A stretch of 43,027 nucleotides of DNA from Dyella sp. ASV24 (GTDB lineage: Bacteria > Pseudomonadota > Gammaproteobacteria > Xanthomonadales > Rhodanobacteraceae), in contig NZ_JAELTQ010000026.1 of the NCBI RefSeq assembly GCF_016428905.1, positions 1 through 43,027 on the forward strand, given 5' to 3'. Under the pieces are notes generated by a model. The model was not told the origin of the DNA, made no database searches, and worked only from the letters and a program-made list of their open reading frames with translations. The position numbers were made by a program, and so were the translations under genes. The number at the start of each line of letters is the position of its first letter. The stretch's first letter is position 1. This document shows, piece after piece, positions 27,323 through 36,593 of the stretch.

Positions 27323-27625
27323 TCAGCTCTCGCTGGATGAGCCGGAAGAGCCGGAAGACGTTGTTGATGAGCTGGACGGACTGGCCGATCCCGACGACGA
27401 TGCCGCCCCGCCGTCGCCAGCCAGATTGCGCTTCTTGTCGCCATCTTTCTTGAAATCGGTCTCGTACCAGCCGCTGCCGGCCAGGCGGAACCCGGGCGCA
27501 CTCAGGCGTCGCTTCACCTCAGCCACATCGCAGGCTGGGCAAACCGACGGATCAGGATCGGACATCTTCTGCAGGCGGTCGAAACGGTGGCCGCAGCTGC
27601 TGCATTCGAATTCGTAAATAGGCAT
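27323..27625 (-). CDS. FmdB-family zinc ribbon protein
   Basis: A 100-residue protein. The N-terminal zinc ribbon MPIYEFECSSCGHRFDRLQK with the second knuckle VCPACDVAEVKRRL gives the four Cys ligands of the FmdB regulatory family. The last ~30 residues are almost only Ser/Gly/Thr (SSSGSASPSSSSTTSS), a disordered tail. ATG at 27625 has GGAG upstream. FmdB-like genes often lie upstream of aspS in proteobacteria. The function of these short forms is not established. Confidence 0.88.
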   Translation of the reverse strand: MPIYEFECSSCGHRFDRLQKMSDPDPSVCPACDVAEVKRRLSAPGFRLAGSGWYETDFKKDGDKKRNLAGDGGAASSSGSASPSSSSTTSSGSSGSSSES

Positions 27626-27739
27626 GGAAACTCCGGAAGCTCGGTCGCCGTACACCAGGATCATCTCCCGGCATCCCTTGGCGACAGCTCACCATTATCA
27701 AGGCGATTGGCGCGAATTCAACGATACGACCTGGGTCGC

Positions 27740-28456
27740 CTACAGCGCCAAAGCCACCAGCACGGCCATTTCGCTGAGTTCGGTGAGCGCCCCACAGGTA
27801 TCTCCAGTCATGCCGCCGAGCCGGCGCCTGCAGCTCCATCGCCACCAGGCAAAAACCAGCGCGGCGACGACGAGCGCACGCACGCCATGCCAGCCCATCA
27901 ACAGACAGCACAACACCGTCAGCAGCAAAGCCAGCGTGCAAGCGCTCCGCGATTCATCGACGAGGCCGCTGCCCAATCCGCCGCTGCGTACATAGGGTGT
28001 GGTCATAAAGGCCAGCGTCAGCGCGGCGCGTCCCAGCAGCGGTGCCAGCCACAAGGCCGCCGAGGGATGCGGGAGACTCGCCAGCGCGGCGAACTTCAAT
28101 AGCAGAACCAACACGACAGCCGTGACGCCGATGGGGCCGCTCCGCGGATCCTTCATGATCGTCAGCGTGCGTTCGCGGTCGCCCAACCCACCCACCCATG
28201 CATCCGCACTGTCGGCCAAGCCATCCAGATGCAATGCGCCGGTAAGCACCACCCAGACAGCCAACAGCAGGCCCGCCGCCAGCAATGGCGGAGCCCCGGA
28301 CAACAACCAACCCAGGCACCAGAGCACACCGCCGATCAACAACCCGACGACCGGGTACCACGCCAGTTGCGCCGACGGCGAAGCCGTACCATCGAACACG
28401 CGCGCCGGCACCGGTACCCGCGTGAGAAAGCCGATGGCGGCAAACAACCCTCGCAT
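27740..28456 (-). CDS. cobS: Adenosylcobinamide-GDP ribazoletransferase (cobalamin synthase)
   Basis: CobS joins adenosylcobinamide-GDP with alpha-ribazole (phosphate) in the inner membrane. The 238-residue polytopic protein shows AAIGFLTRVPVP (6-17), the catalytic region LTGALHLDGLADSADAW with its Asp cluster (about 91-107), and DPRSGPIGVTAVVL. Its ATG overlaps the cobC stop by one base. It is the last gene of the cobalamin operon. Confidence 0.96.
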   Translation of the reverse strand: MRGLFAAIGFLTRVPVPARVFDGTASPSAQLAWYPVVGLLIGGVLWCLGWLLSGAPPLLAAGLLLAVWVVLTGALHLDGLADSADAWVGGLGDRERTLTIMKDPRSGPIGVTAVVLVLLLKFAALASLPHPSAALWLAPLLGRAALTLAFMTTPYVRSGGLGSGLVDESRSACTLALLLTVLCCLLMGWHGVRALVVAALVFAWWRWSCRRRLGGMTGDTCGALTELSEMAVLVALAL

Positions 28457-29034
28457 CAGGCGCTGGCCTGCGCCCCGGATGGCGCGACCCAGTGCAGCGA
28501 ATGCAGCGATGCGTGCGGCACGTCGATGTTGGCCATCTCACCAAAATCGCGGCCTTCCGCTTCGCAACGCAGCAGGCGGATCACCCCGCCATGCGTCACC
28601 ACCAGTACGCGCTGCGTCTGTGCTGCTTCCGCCACATCATTCACGCCCGCGCACAGGCGGTCGCGAAAATCCGCGAACACTTCGCCACCCGGCGGCGGAT
28701 GCGCTACCGGATCGCTCCAGAAGCGACCCAACGCATCCCCCTGCTCTTTCGCCAGGGTCTCGATAGGTACGCCCTGCCAGTCACCGAAGTGGTACTCCGC
28801 CAGGCGCGGATCGACGCGCAACGGTACGCGGCGCGCACGGGCCAGATCCTGCGCAAACTCCGCGCAACGACGCAGCGGTGAGGTCACGATGGCATCCCAA
28901 CTACGCCCGAAGATGGCAGCGCGCAGTTGGCTCCAGCCGAGCGGGCTGAGTGGATCGTCGAGCTGGCCCCGATAACTCCGCTGCCCCGTATCGCCATGCC
29001 GCAATAAATCAATGCCGACGTGTTTGCCGATCAT
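28456..29034 (-). CDS. cobC: Alpha-ribazole phosphatase (histidine phosphatase family)
   Basis: A 192-residue phosphoglycerate-mutase-like phosphatase that removes the 5'-phosphate of alpha-ribazole (or of cobalamin 5'-phosphate). The phospho-histidine motif is [21 protein letters not shown], here LLRHGDTG at about 10-17, and the second His lies in [11 protein letters not shown]. Overlap with cobT (4 bases) and cobS (1 base) supports the cobalamin role over a general phosphatase. Confidence 0.92.
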   Translation of the reverse strand: MIGKHVGIDLLRHGDTGQRSYRGQLDDPLSPLGWSQLRAAIFGRSWDAIVTSPLRRCAEFAQDLARARRVPLRVDPRLAEYHFGDWQGVPIETLAKEQGDALGRFWSDPVAHPPPGGEVFADFRDRLCAGVNDVAEAAQTQRVLVVTHGGVIRLLRCEAEGRDFGEMANIDVPHASLHSLHWVAPSGAQASA

Positions 29035-30080
29035 GTGCCACTCACCCCCGCCTGTGCGAAGGTCGCCATGCGGGAGTGCAGATCACAGGCCAGCCGCATC
29101 AGCGGCACCGCCATGGCCGCGCCGCTGCCCTCACCCAGACGCAGGCCAAGGTCGAGCAAAGGATCGGCCTCCAATACGGAAAGCAGACGCGCATGACCGC
29201 GCTCACGCGAACGGTGCGCAAAGAACATCCAGGCGCGGCACGACGGATTGATGCGTACCGCCGCCAGCGCCGCCGCCGTCGTGATGAAGCCGTCGATCAG
29301 CACGGGAATGCCACGCTGTGCCGCGCTGATGTACGCGCCGCAGAGAGCAGCGATCTCGAAACCGCCCACGCGCCCCAACCACGCCAGCGCGTCGTCATCG
29401 TCCGATGGATAAAGCGCTAGTGCACGCTCGATCACCGTTACTTTGTGCTGGATGCCTTTAGCGTCCAGGCCGGTACCGGCGCCGGCGAGCGCGCCCGGCG
29501 AGTCACCCAGCAGACCGCAGGCCAATGCCGCGGCAGAGGTGGTATTGGCGATGCCCATCTCGCCGCCAATGAACAGTTTTGCCCCGGCATCCTGCGCCGC
29601 CTGCGCACTCTCGACGCCAGCGCGCAACGCCAGCTCCAACTGCACCGCGCTCATGGCAGGGCGCTCGCAGAAGTTGTGCGTCTGCGACGCAATGACGGCA
29701 CGACGCACGTGGGGCAGCTCACCCGGATCATTCACCGTGCCCAGGTTCACCACTTCAAGCATGGCGCCGAGGCTACGCGCGAGCACGCTGATGGCCGCAC
29801 CGCCGTTGGCGAAATTGCGGATCATCTCCCCCGTAACCACCTGGGGAAACGCAGACACGCCTTCGGCGGCCACGCCGTGGTCACCCGCGAACACACTGAT
29901 CCACACCGACTGCACCGAAGGTGTGACTACGTGCTGCATACCGGCCAGGCGCACAGCCAGGGTTTCCAGCGTGCCCAACGAACCCGGCGGCTTGGTCAGC
30001 TGCGACTGATGTTCCAGCGCGCGTTGACGGCTCGCCTCGTCGATGGCGAAGCACGGTTCGGTCAGCCAGTCTTGGCTCAT
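29031..30080 (-). CDS. cobT: Nicotinate-nucleotide--dimethylbenzimidazole phosphoribosyltransferase
   Basis: CobT activates the lower ligand base by making alpha-ribazole 5'-phosphate from nicotinate mononucleotide. The 349-residue protein has the family motifs [41 protein letters not shown] and, near the C-terminus, [15 protein letters not shown] containing the catalytic Glu. The ATG at 30080 overlaps the cobU stop by four bases. No gene for dimethylbenzimidazole synthesis is in the window. Confidence 0.97.
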   Translation of the reverse strand: MSQDWLTEPCFAIDEASRQRALEHQSQLTKPPGSLGTLETLAVRLAGMQHVVTPSVQSVWISVFAGDHGVAAEGVSAFPQVVTGEMIRNFANGGAAISVLARSLGAMLEVVNLGTVNDPGELPHVRRAVIASQTHNFCERPAMSAVQLELALRAGVESAQAAQDAGAKLFIGGEMGIANTTSAAALACGLLGDSPGALAGAGTGLDAKGIQHKVTVIERALALYPSDDDDALAWLGRVGGFEIAALCGAYISAAQRGIPVLIDGFITTAAALAAVRINPSCRAWMFFAHRSRERGHARLLSVLEADPLLDLGLRLGEGSGAAMAVPLMRLACDLHSRMATFAQAGVSGT

Positions 30081-30598
30081 GCAAGGCTTCCTTTGAGGGG
30101 CAACGGCAATCCGGCGGCCACAAACAGCACCCGTTCGCACTGGGCGGCAAGCGCCTGGTGCAACCGACCGGCTTCATCGACGAAACGGCGTGTCAGCTCG
30201 CCCATGGGAATCACGCCCAGCCCCACTTCGTTACTGACCATCAGCACCTGCCCTTTCAATGAAGGCAGCAGGTGCAGCAGTGCATCGTGTTCTTGTTTGA
30301 AACGTTCACTATCGGGAGCGCCCAGCAGATTGCTGAGCCACAGCGTCAGGCAGTCCACCAGCACACAGCGGCCGGGGCGCGCATGCGCCTCCAGTGCGGC
30401 TGCCAGCGCCAGCGGTTCTTCCACGCTCAACCAATGGGCGGGACGCTGCGCGCGGTGGTGCGCAATGCGCGCAGCCATTTCCTCGTCATGCGCCTGCGCG
30501 GTCGCGATATAGACCACCTCATGCCCCGATGCAGTGGCCAGGCGCTCAGCCAGCGCACTCTTGCCGGAACGGGCGCCTCCCAAGATCAGCGTACGCAT
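30077..30598 (-). CDS. cobU: Adenosylcobinamide kinase / adenosylcobinamide-phosphate guanylyltransferase
   Basis: A bifunctional enzyme that makes adenosylcobinamide-GDP. The 173-residue protein starts [20 protein letters not shown] with the P-loop GGARSGKS (7-14), then [21 protein letters not shown] (in parts: [24 protein letters not shown], with the His used in guanylylation) and [17 protein letters not shown] at 30598 has GGAGG upstream and lies 13 bases inside the cobQ end. A frame open to 30634 adds only an Ala-rich stretch. Confidence 0.96.
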   Translation of the reverse strand: MRTLILGGARSGKSALAERLATASGHEVVYIATAQAHDEEMAARIAHHRAQRPAHWLSVEEPLALAAALEAHARPGRCVLVDCLTLWLSNLLGAPDSERFKQEHDALLHLLPSLKGQVLMVSNEVGLGVIPMGELTRRFVDEAGRLHQALAAQCERVLFVAAGLPLPLKGSLA

Positions 30599-32070
30599 GG
30601 CGCGTGCCTCCCCGGCGATTGCAGCAGCTGCCACAAGGCCGCCGTATCCAGATGCGTCTCCACCACGTCAGCCACGCGGTCGATGCTGGCCTCGCGCAGC
30701 CCGTGCATGTCGAGTGGGGCGGCATCGCGCAGTCCCGCCCAGCCGAGCAGAGCCGCAAGCGCTTGCGGCTCGTCGAACAATCCGTGGAGATAGGTGCCGA
30801 GAATCTGGCCGTCATCCGTCAGCGTGCCGTCAGGTTCACCAGAACCCAGGAGGCTTGCCGGTCGGCTCAGCGCCTCACCGCGACTGACGCCGCAGTGGAT
30901 TTCATAGCCACTCACCTTTGCACCCTCCAGGACCAGCTTTCCCTCCACGCGCCGCAATTGCTTGCGTGCCTCCAGCGTGGTCTCCATCTGCAACCAACCC
31001 AGTCCGTTGCTCGAGCCCGGCGTGCTCTCGATACCTTGTGGATCATGCACGAATCGCCCCAGCATCTGGAAGCCACCACAGATGCCAATCACCTTGCCGC
31101 CATAGCGCAGATGCCGCGCCAGCGTTTCGTCCCAACCGTGCTCACGTAGCCATGCCAGGTCAGCGCGCGTGTTCTTGGAGCCAGGCAACACGATAAGGTC
31201 GGCTGGCGGATGCGAATCATTAGCACCCACGAACTGGAATTCCACGTTTGGGTGAGCACGCAGGGCGTCGAAATCCGTGTGGTTGCTGATGCGCGGCAAC
31301 ACCGGCACCACCACCCTTAGCCGTGCGTTCGCCTTGACGGCCGCCTCGCGCGGCAAAGCGTCCTCGGCCTCCAACTGCAGGCCGTGCAGATAGGGCAACA
31401 CGCCCAGCACCGGCTTGCCGGTCTCGCGCTCCAGCCAATCCAGCCCTGGCTGAAGCAAAGCGATGTCACCACGGAAGCGATTGATCACGAACCCGGCCAC
31501 ACGCACCCGCTCGCTTTCCGAGAGCAAGGCCAGCGTGCCGACCAGATGCGCAAACACGCCACCGCGATCGATATCAGCGATGAGGATGACCGGGCAATCC
31601 ACTGCTTCCGCGTATCCCATATTGGCGATATCGCGATCGCGTAGATTGATCTCGGCGGGACTACCGGCACCCTCGACGATCACCGCCTGATAGCGATCCA
31701 CCAGCCGACGATGCGAGGCCAGCACGGCGTCCATCGCGATGCGCTTGTAGTCGTGATAGTGGCGCGCGTCCATATTGGCAATGGCATGCCCGTGCACGAT
31801 CACCTGCGCACCGACATCGCTGTTGGGTTTGAGCAGCACGGGATTGAAGTCCGTGTGCGGGAGCAAACCGGCAGCTTGCGCCTGCACGGCCTGCGCGCGA
31901 CCGATCTCCCCGCCATCCACCGTCACTGCCGAATTGAGCGCCATGTTCTGAGGTTTGAACGGCGCCACCGAGACGCCGCGCCGATTCAGCCATCGACACA
32001 GGCCTGCGACCAGCGTGCTCTTGCCCGCATCGGACGTGCAGCCCTGCACCATCAGCACACCGGCAGTCAT
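30586..32070 (-). CDS. cobQ: Adenosylcobyric acid synthase (glutamine-hydrolysing)
   Basis: CobQ (CbiP) amidates four side chains of adenosylcobyrinate a,c-diamide. The 494-residue protein has the N-terminal P-loop-type motif [11 protein letters not shown], then KPQNMALNS and [14 protein letters not shown]. The C-terminal glutamine amidotransferase domain follows with the nucleophile in [10 protein letters not shown] and His in GTYLHGLFD. The ATG at 32070 overlaps the cobD stop (ATGA). Complete and normal in length. Confidence 0.97.
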   Translation of the reverse strand: MTAGVLMVQGCTSDAGKSTLVAGLCRWLNRRGVSVAPFKPQNMALNSAVTVDGGEIGRAQAVQAQAAGLLPHTDFNPVLLKPNSDVGAQVIVHGHAIANMDARHYHDYKRIAMDAVLASHRRLVDRYQAVIVEGAGSPAEINLRDRDIANMGYAEAVDCPVILIADIDRGGVFAHLVGTLALLSESERVRVAGFVINRFRGDIALLQPGLDWLERETGKPVLGVLPYLHGLQLEAEDALPREAAVKANARLRVVVPVLPRISNHTDFDALRAHPNVEFQFVGANDSHPPADLIVLPGSKNTRADLAWLREHGWDETLARHLRYGGKVIGICGGFQMLGRFVHDPQGIESTPGSSNGLGWLQMETTLEARKQLRRVEGKLVLEGAKVSGYEIHCGVSRGEALSRPASLLGSGEPDGTLTDDGQILGTYLHGLFDEPQALAALLGWAGLRDAAPLDMHGLREASIDRVADVVETHLDTAALWQLLQSPGRHAPCVR

Positions 32071-33065
32071 GGTGACAACGTCTCCCATTCGAGTGATTGC
32101 AGCGCCTCGTCGAGTCGCCGAAACGCCGCTGCATCAGCGGGCAAGCCAAAGCGGAGACTGGCCGGCGCGGCGAACAACCGGGTCAGGATCCCTTGCCGCG
32201 CCAATGCCGTATGTACAACCTCCGCACGCGCCTCCCGCCACCACTGAAAGAAGGCGCAACCTGCGGTCGGCACCATCCCATGACGCGTCAACATGGACGC
32301 CAACTGGTCGCTAGCCGAGCACAACCGCTCACGAGCCTCACCCTGCCAGGCCACATCAGCAAGCGCCTGTTTCAACACGAAACGCGTCGGTCCGCTGAGC
32401 GCCCACGGACCCAGCCGGTCGCGCAGCGCTTCGAGCACTGATGGATGCGCCGCAACGAATCCTGCGCGCGCACCGGCCAGCCCGAAAAACTTGCCTGCGG
32501 AACGCAACACGATCAACCCCTCGCGCCACGCCTCGCCGCACAGACTCTCGCCTGGCGTCGCGTCCATGAAAGCCTCATCGACGACCAGCCAGCCACCACG
32601 CGATGCCAGCGCCTGATGACAGGCGCGCAAGGTGTCCGGATCGAAGCGATCGCCGCCAGGATTATTTGGATGGATCAGCACCAGCACATCGAAACGCGCC
32701 ACGTCGACCAACAAGGTGCTGGCAGGCAACGTATCCACCGCATGACCGGCGCGACGCCATGCATGCGCATGCTCGTTATAGCCAGGCGCAATCACGCCCA
32801 CCCGCGAGGGCGTACGCAGTACGGGCAAGGTCTGGATCGCCGCCTGCGAGCCGGCGACCGGTAGCACGTGCGATGCGCCGTAGTACGCGCAGGCGATCTC
32901 CACCAGCCCGTCATCATCCTCGGGCAGCCGCTGCCACACCGAAGCAGGTATCGATGGCACGGGCCACGTGAACGGGCTGATGCCCGTCGAAAGATCCAGC
33001 CAGCGATCCGGCGGGATGCCGTACGCACGGGCCGCTTGCAACAGGCGTCCGCCGTGCTCAAGCAT
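32067..33065 (-). CDS. cobD: Threonine-phosphate decarboxylase (PLP-dependent)
   Basis: CobD makes (R)-1-amino-2-propanol phosphate, the linker joining the corrin ring to the nucleotide loop. The 332-residue fold-type I PLP enzyme shows [10 protein letters not shown] (N-terminal), [20 protein letters not shown] and the PLP lysine in [17 protein letters not shown]. It is called cobC in the Pseudomonas denitrificans nomenclature. ATG at 33065 overlaps the cbiB stop by 8 bases; a TTG at 33086 is a less likely start. Confidence 0.93.
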   Translation of the reverse strand: MLEHGGRLLQAARAYGIPPDRWLDLSTGISPFTWPVPSIPASVWQRLPEDDDGLVEIACAYYGASHVLPVAGSQAAIQTLPVLRTPSRVGVIAPGYNEHAHAWRRAGHAVDTLPASTLLVDVARFDVLVLIHPNNPGGDRFDPDTLRACHQALASRGGWLVVDEAFMDATPGESLCGEAWREGLIVLRSAGKFFGLAGARAGFVAAHPSVLEALRDRLGPWALSGPTRFVLKQALADVAWQGEARERLCSASDQLASMLTRHGMVPTAGCAFFQWWREARAEVVHTALARQGILTRLFAAPASLRFGLPADAAAFRRLDEALQSLEWETLSP

Positions 33066-33987
33066 GGCCAGCGCCCCATTGTGCAAGTCCGAACAGCACC
33101 ATCACGCCCAGCCATAAAGCGACGCTGCGCCGAACCAGTCGCAACGCGCGCACGATGGCATGCGCGTCAGGCGGCTCACCCTCACCCAGCGCGGGACGCA
33201 GCTCCCACACCCCGTCGTAAGGCGCGGCACCGCCAAGGCACACACCGAGCGCGCCCGCGCCCGACGCCATCACCGGCCCGGCGTTGGGGCTATCCCATTG
33301 CGGCGCCTGCGTTCGCCAGCAACGCCATGCGCGCGCCGCGTCGCCCAGCAGCACGTAGCTCAACGCCGTGAGTCGTGCCGGAAAAAAGTTGAGTACATCA
33401 TCGATGCGCGCTGCCGCCCAGCCGAAGCGCTCGTAGCGCGCGGTGCGATAGCCCCACATTGCATCCAGCGTGTTAGCCAACCGGTAAAGCACGGCACCAG
33501 GCGCGCCAAGCACAGCAAACCAGAACAGCGCGCCAAACACCGCATCGTTGCCGTTCTCCAATACGGATTCGGTCGCCGCCGCTGCGACCTGCGCATCATC
33601 GAGCACACCGGTATCACGGCTCACCATGCGACCCACCGCGGTTCGGGCACTGACGAGGTCACCGTCGACAAGCGCACGTGCCACCGGCATGGCGTGGTCA
33701 GCGAGGCTACGCAAGCCAATGACCAGATAGAGCACGAACACATCGAAAACGAACGATAGCCACGAAACCGCATGCAGAAACCAGATATCCAGCCACCACG
33801 TCACCGCTGTCAGCGGAAGCACGGCCAAAGCCCACGCCAGGACACCGGCTACGCGCCGATCAGCATGGCAGCGAGATTCAATGAAGCGCGACAGCCGTCC
33901 AAACCACACCAGCGGATGCCATCGCCGAGGCTCGCCTAGCCACGCGTCCAGCAGCACCGCCAACACCATGGCGAGCGCCGTCGTCAT
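33058..33987 (-). CDS. cbiB: Adenosylcobinamide-phosphate synthase
   Basis: CbiB attaches aminopropanol (phosphate) to adenosylcobyrate in the inner membrane. The 309-residue protein has several membrane segments (N-terminal about 2-16, 48-68, 70-90, 155-170 and C-terminal about 288-304). Family motifs are [38 protein letters not shown] (in parts: [26 protein letters not shown]) and [18 protein letters not shown]. It overlaps cbiA by four bases (ATGA). Confidence 0.96.
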   Translation of the reverse strand: MTTALAMVLAVLLDAWLGEPRRWHPLVWFGRLSRFIESRCHADRRVAGVLAWALAVLPLTAVTWWLDIWFLHAVSWLSFVFDVFVLYLVIGLRSLADHAMPVARALVDGDLVSARTAVGRMVSRDTGVLDDAQVAAAATESVLENGNDAVFGALFWFAVLGAPGAVLYRLANTLDAMWGYRTARYERFGWAAARIDDVLNFFPARLTALSYVLLGDAARAWRCWRTQAPQWDSPNAGPVMASGAGALGVCLGGAAPYDGVWELRPALGEGEPPDAHAIVRALRLVRRSVALWLGVMVLFGLAQWGAGHA

Positions 33988-35282
33988 GGCTGAAAAAGGG
34001 CCACCGCGGCTTCGGGATTCGAAGGAAAGTAGAGGTGCATGAAGCTTGCCGTGAAGCGCTGGCGTCGGTACACGCCTTCTCTGCTCGGCCCGCCGTCAGG
34101 ATTGCTCGCCATAACCAGGGGTGTTTCGTCCACCTGCGCCAAGGCGTAGTGGAAGGTGTGCCCACGCAACTCGCCCTCGGGCAACGCCACCGATTGCATG
34201 CCAAGGCCGCTGAGGCGTGACTGCATCTGCGCACTCCCCTGCAACAGCCCCGCCATCGGGAAGGCAGAGCCATCCACGCTCGCCAGCGCATCGAGCGCAT
34301 AGAGCATGCCGCCACATTCGGCCAGCAACGGGCGCCCAGCATCCACATGTGCGTGCAGATCGCGACGCAGCGCGTTCTGCTGCGAAAGCGCCAGCAGGTG
34401 CAGTTCGGGGTAGCCGCCCGGTAGCCACGCCGCATCGCAAGCGGGCAGCGCCTCACCGGCCAGCGGCGAGAAGAACCGCAACTCCGCACCGGCCTCGCGT
34501 AACACGTCGAGATTGGCCGGATAGAGGAAACAGAAGGCCGCATCGCGCGCAACGGCGATGCGGACACCATGCAACGTGGTCGGCACAGGCGCGCGTACGG
34601 CTGGCGGAAACGACACAGGCGACGGCAATTCCGCAGAAGCATGCGTCGCCCATGCGTCGGCTAGCGCGTCCAGTCGTGCATCGATATCACCTAGCTCGGC
34701 GGCCGCCACCAGGCCGAGGTGCCGCTCCGGCAGCGCCATCGCCGCATCACGCGGCAACGCTCCCAGCCAATGCAAATCGCCGGGCAGACTGCCGGCAAGC
34801 AGCTGTGCGTGGTAGGCACTGCCTACCCGGTTGGCGGCCACGCCATGCACGCGCAAGCCTTCGCGATAACGCGCCAACCCAAGCGCGAGCGCGCCGAACG
34901 TCTGCGCCATGGCGGATCCGTCGATCACCGCCAGCACGGGCACATCGAAGCGCTGCGCGAGATCGGCGCTGGACAGGCCGCCATCGAACAGGCCCATCAC
35001 GCCTTCGATAAGGATCAGGTCCGCCGCGCCAGCCGCCTCATGCAGCCGTGCGCGCACGTCATCCTCGCCGTTCATCCACAGATCGAGCTGGTACACCGGC
35101 GCACCGCTCGCCCGTTCCAGCACCATCGGGTCGAGGAAATCCGGCCCTGTCTTGAATACACGCACCCGCTTGCCGTTGCGCGTATGCCAGCGCGCCAGGG
35201 CAGCCGTCACCGAGGTCTTGCCCTGCCCCGACGCCGGTGCAGACACCAGCAATGCCGGACACGAGACGCTTTGGCCACTCAT
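33984..35282 (-). CDS. cbiA: Cobyrinate a,c-diamide synthase
   Basis: CbiA (CobB) amidates the a and c carboxylates of the corrin ring with glutamine and ATP. Of 432 residues the first half is the ATP domain ([37 protein letters not shown]) and the second half the glutamine amidotransferase domain with nucleophile in [15 protein letters not shown] and partner HLYFP at the C-terminus. ATG at 35282 has AGGAG six bases upstream, which outranks a GTG at 35306. It follows cobO after 45 bases. It is the earliest corrin-modifying step encoded here. Confidence 0.96.
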   Translation of the reverse strand: MSGQSVSCPALLVSAPASGQGKTSVTAALARWHTRNGKRVRVFKTGPDFLDPMVLERASGAPVYQLDLWMNGEDDVRARLHEAAGAADLILIEGVMGLFDGGLSSADLAQRFDVPVLAVIDGSAMAQTFGALALGLARYREGLRVHGVAANRVGSAYHAQLLAGSLPGDLHWLGALPRDAAMALPERHLGLVAAAELGDIDARLDALADAWATHASAELPSPVSFPPAVRAPVPTTLHGVRIAVARDAAFCFLYPANLDVLREAGAELRFFSPLAGEALPACDAAWLPGGYPELHLLALSQQNALRRDLHAHVDAGRPLLAECGGMLYALDALASVDGSAFPMAGLLQGSAQMQSRLSGLGMQSVALPEGELRGHTFHYALAQVDETPLVMASNPDGGPSREGVYRRQRFTASFMHLYFPSNPEAAVALFQP

Positions 35283-35327
35283 CGATGACTCCTGATTTTC
35301 ACCCACTCGACGCGCCAGCGCGGCGCG

Positions 35328-35948
35328 TCAGAGCTCAATGCCTTTCTGCGCCTTGATGCCAGCCTGAAACGCATGCTTCACCACGCGCATTTCGGTCACT
35401 GTATCAGCCAGTTCAACCAGCGCGTCCGGCGCGCCGCGTCCAGTGATCACCACGTGCTGCTGCGGTGGCCGTGCCCGCAGCACATCACACACGTTGGCTA
35501 CGTCAACGTAGCCCTTCACCAGCGCGATATTGAGCTCGTCGAGCAGCACGAAATCGTACGAGGGATCGGACAGCATGCCAGCCGCCACCGTCCACGCCGC
35601 TTCCGCTGCCTGGATGTCGCGCGCCTTGTCCTGCGTTTCCCAGGTATAGCCCTCGCCCATCACGTGGTAGTCGAGGTCCTCCGGGAAGCGGCGAAAGAAC
35701 GCTTCTTCGCCCGTGGAAAAGCTGCCCTTGATGAACTGCACCACGCCGCATCGGAAGCCGTGCCCCAGCGAGCGAGCCAGCATGCCGAAGCCGGACGAAC
35801 TCTTGCCCTTGCCGTTGCCGGTGTTCACCACCAATACGCCGCGCTCGATGGTGGCGCGGGCGATCTTGCGATCCACCAACTCCTTCTTCCGCTGCATGCG
35901 CTCGCGGTGGCGCTCTTCCGGGGTCAATGCGTCGTGGTGTTCGCTCAT
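35328..35948 (-). CDS. cobO: Corrinoid adenosyltransferase
   Basis: CobO (BtuR/CobA type) attaches the 5'-deoxyadenosyl group to the cobalt of corrinoids. The 206-residue protein has the P-loop as VVNTGNGKGKSSSGFG (about 40-55), VVQFIKGSFSTGEEAFF, the Walker-B-like FVLLDELNIAL and the C-terminal AFQAGIKAQKGIEL ending. It overlaps the upstream membrane protein gene by four bases. Confidence 0.97.
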   Translation of the reverse strand: MSEHHDALTPEERHRERMQRKKELVDRKIARATIERGVLVVNTGNGKGKSSSGFGMLARSLGHGFRCGVVQFIKGSFSTGEEAFFRRFPEDLDYHVMGEGYTWETQDKARDIQAAEAAWTVAAGMLSDPSYDFVLLDELNIALVKGYVDVANVCDVLRARPPQQHVVITGRGAPDALVELADTVTEMRVVKHAFQAGIKAQKGIEL

Positions 35949-36526
35949 ACCTTCACATTCCCGTGTTCAGAGGAAGCCGATGTGATCCGCTCGATCAACG
36001 CATGCAGCACCAGCGCCACGGCCACGTAGCAGAGCGTGGTACGCACGAACAACGGCCCCCACTGCCAGAGGCGCAACAGGTACTCGGCCATGTGCGGCTG
36101 CGCATAGCGACCGCCCAGCCAATAGAACGAGCCATTAGAGATGGCAAACGACAACACGGCGGCGACAAGCGCCACGCCGAATGCACCTAGCAGCGACAGC
36201 CCGCGTCGATCCATGCGCGGCGCATACCAGCGGCCGGCGTACCACAGCACGGCGTACGCCAACGGAAGGAACGAGTAAGCGAGGGTGATGCAGAAATCAC
36301 TCACTCCCGCGAAGCTGATGGAGACCCAGTCCAGCGCGACGGCAAGCAGCACCATCACGACGAACGTCCAGTGATGACGCAGGTACAAGCCGCCGAGAAA
36401 GAATATGGCCATCGACGCATCGGGCAGGTGCAGCACGTCGCCGAAGTGCTTGAAGCGCGTGGCGATCATCACCGCCATGAGCACCAGCCAGAGCGCGTTG
36501 AAACGGGGAACCGACAGTGCTTTCAC
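35945..36526 (-). CDS. btuM: BtuM-like inner-membrane corrinoid transporter (predicted)
   Basis: A 193-residue protein with about six membrane segments (8-22, 36-50, 53-70, 78-97, 112-132 and 155-180). It resembles BtuM, the small ECF-S-component-like B12 transporter of proteobacteria lacking BtuCDF. The key point is Cys79 in GVSDFCITLAYSFLPLAY; in Thiobacillus denitrificans BtuM a cysteine at the matching place (Cys80) binds the cobalt. The N-terminal RFKHFGDVLHLPDASMAIFF is also typical. It lies between btuB and cobO with a four-base overlap to the latter, so a role in moving corrinoid across the inner membrane is likely. The family call is from memory of motifs, not a search. Confidence 0.75.
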   Translation of the reverse strand: MKALSVPRFNALWLVLMAVMIATRFKHFGDVLHLPDASMAIFFLGGLYLRHHWTFVVMVLLAVALDWVSISFAGVSDFCITLAYSFLPLAYAVLWYAGRWYAPRMDRRGLSLLGAFGVALVAAVLSFAISNGSFYWLGGRYAQPHMAEYLLRLWQWGPLFVRTTLCYVAVALVLHALIERITSASSEHGNVKV

Positions 36527-36561
36527 GGAAGCTCTCCTGATCGATGCATCGTGGAACAGTA

Positions 36562-36583
36562 CCGGGCCCCGCGTGGGGCCCGG
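36562..36583. other. GC hairpin between btuB and btuM
   Basis: CCGGGCCCC (36562-36570) pairs with GGGGCCCGG (36575-36583) around GCGT. There is no T-run on the minus strand, so it is more likely an mRNA-stabilising or partial attenuating hairpin than a full terminator. Confidence 0.6.
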
Positions 36584-36593
36584 GCGTCATGGC

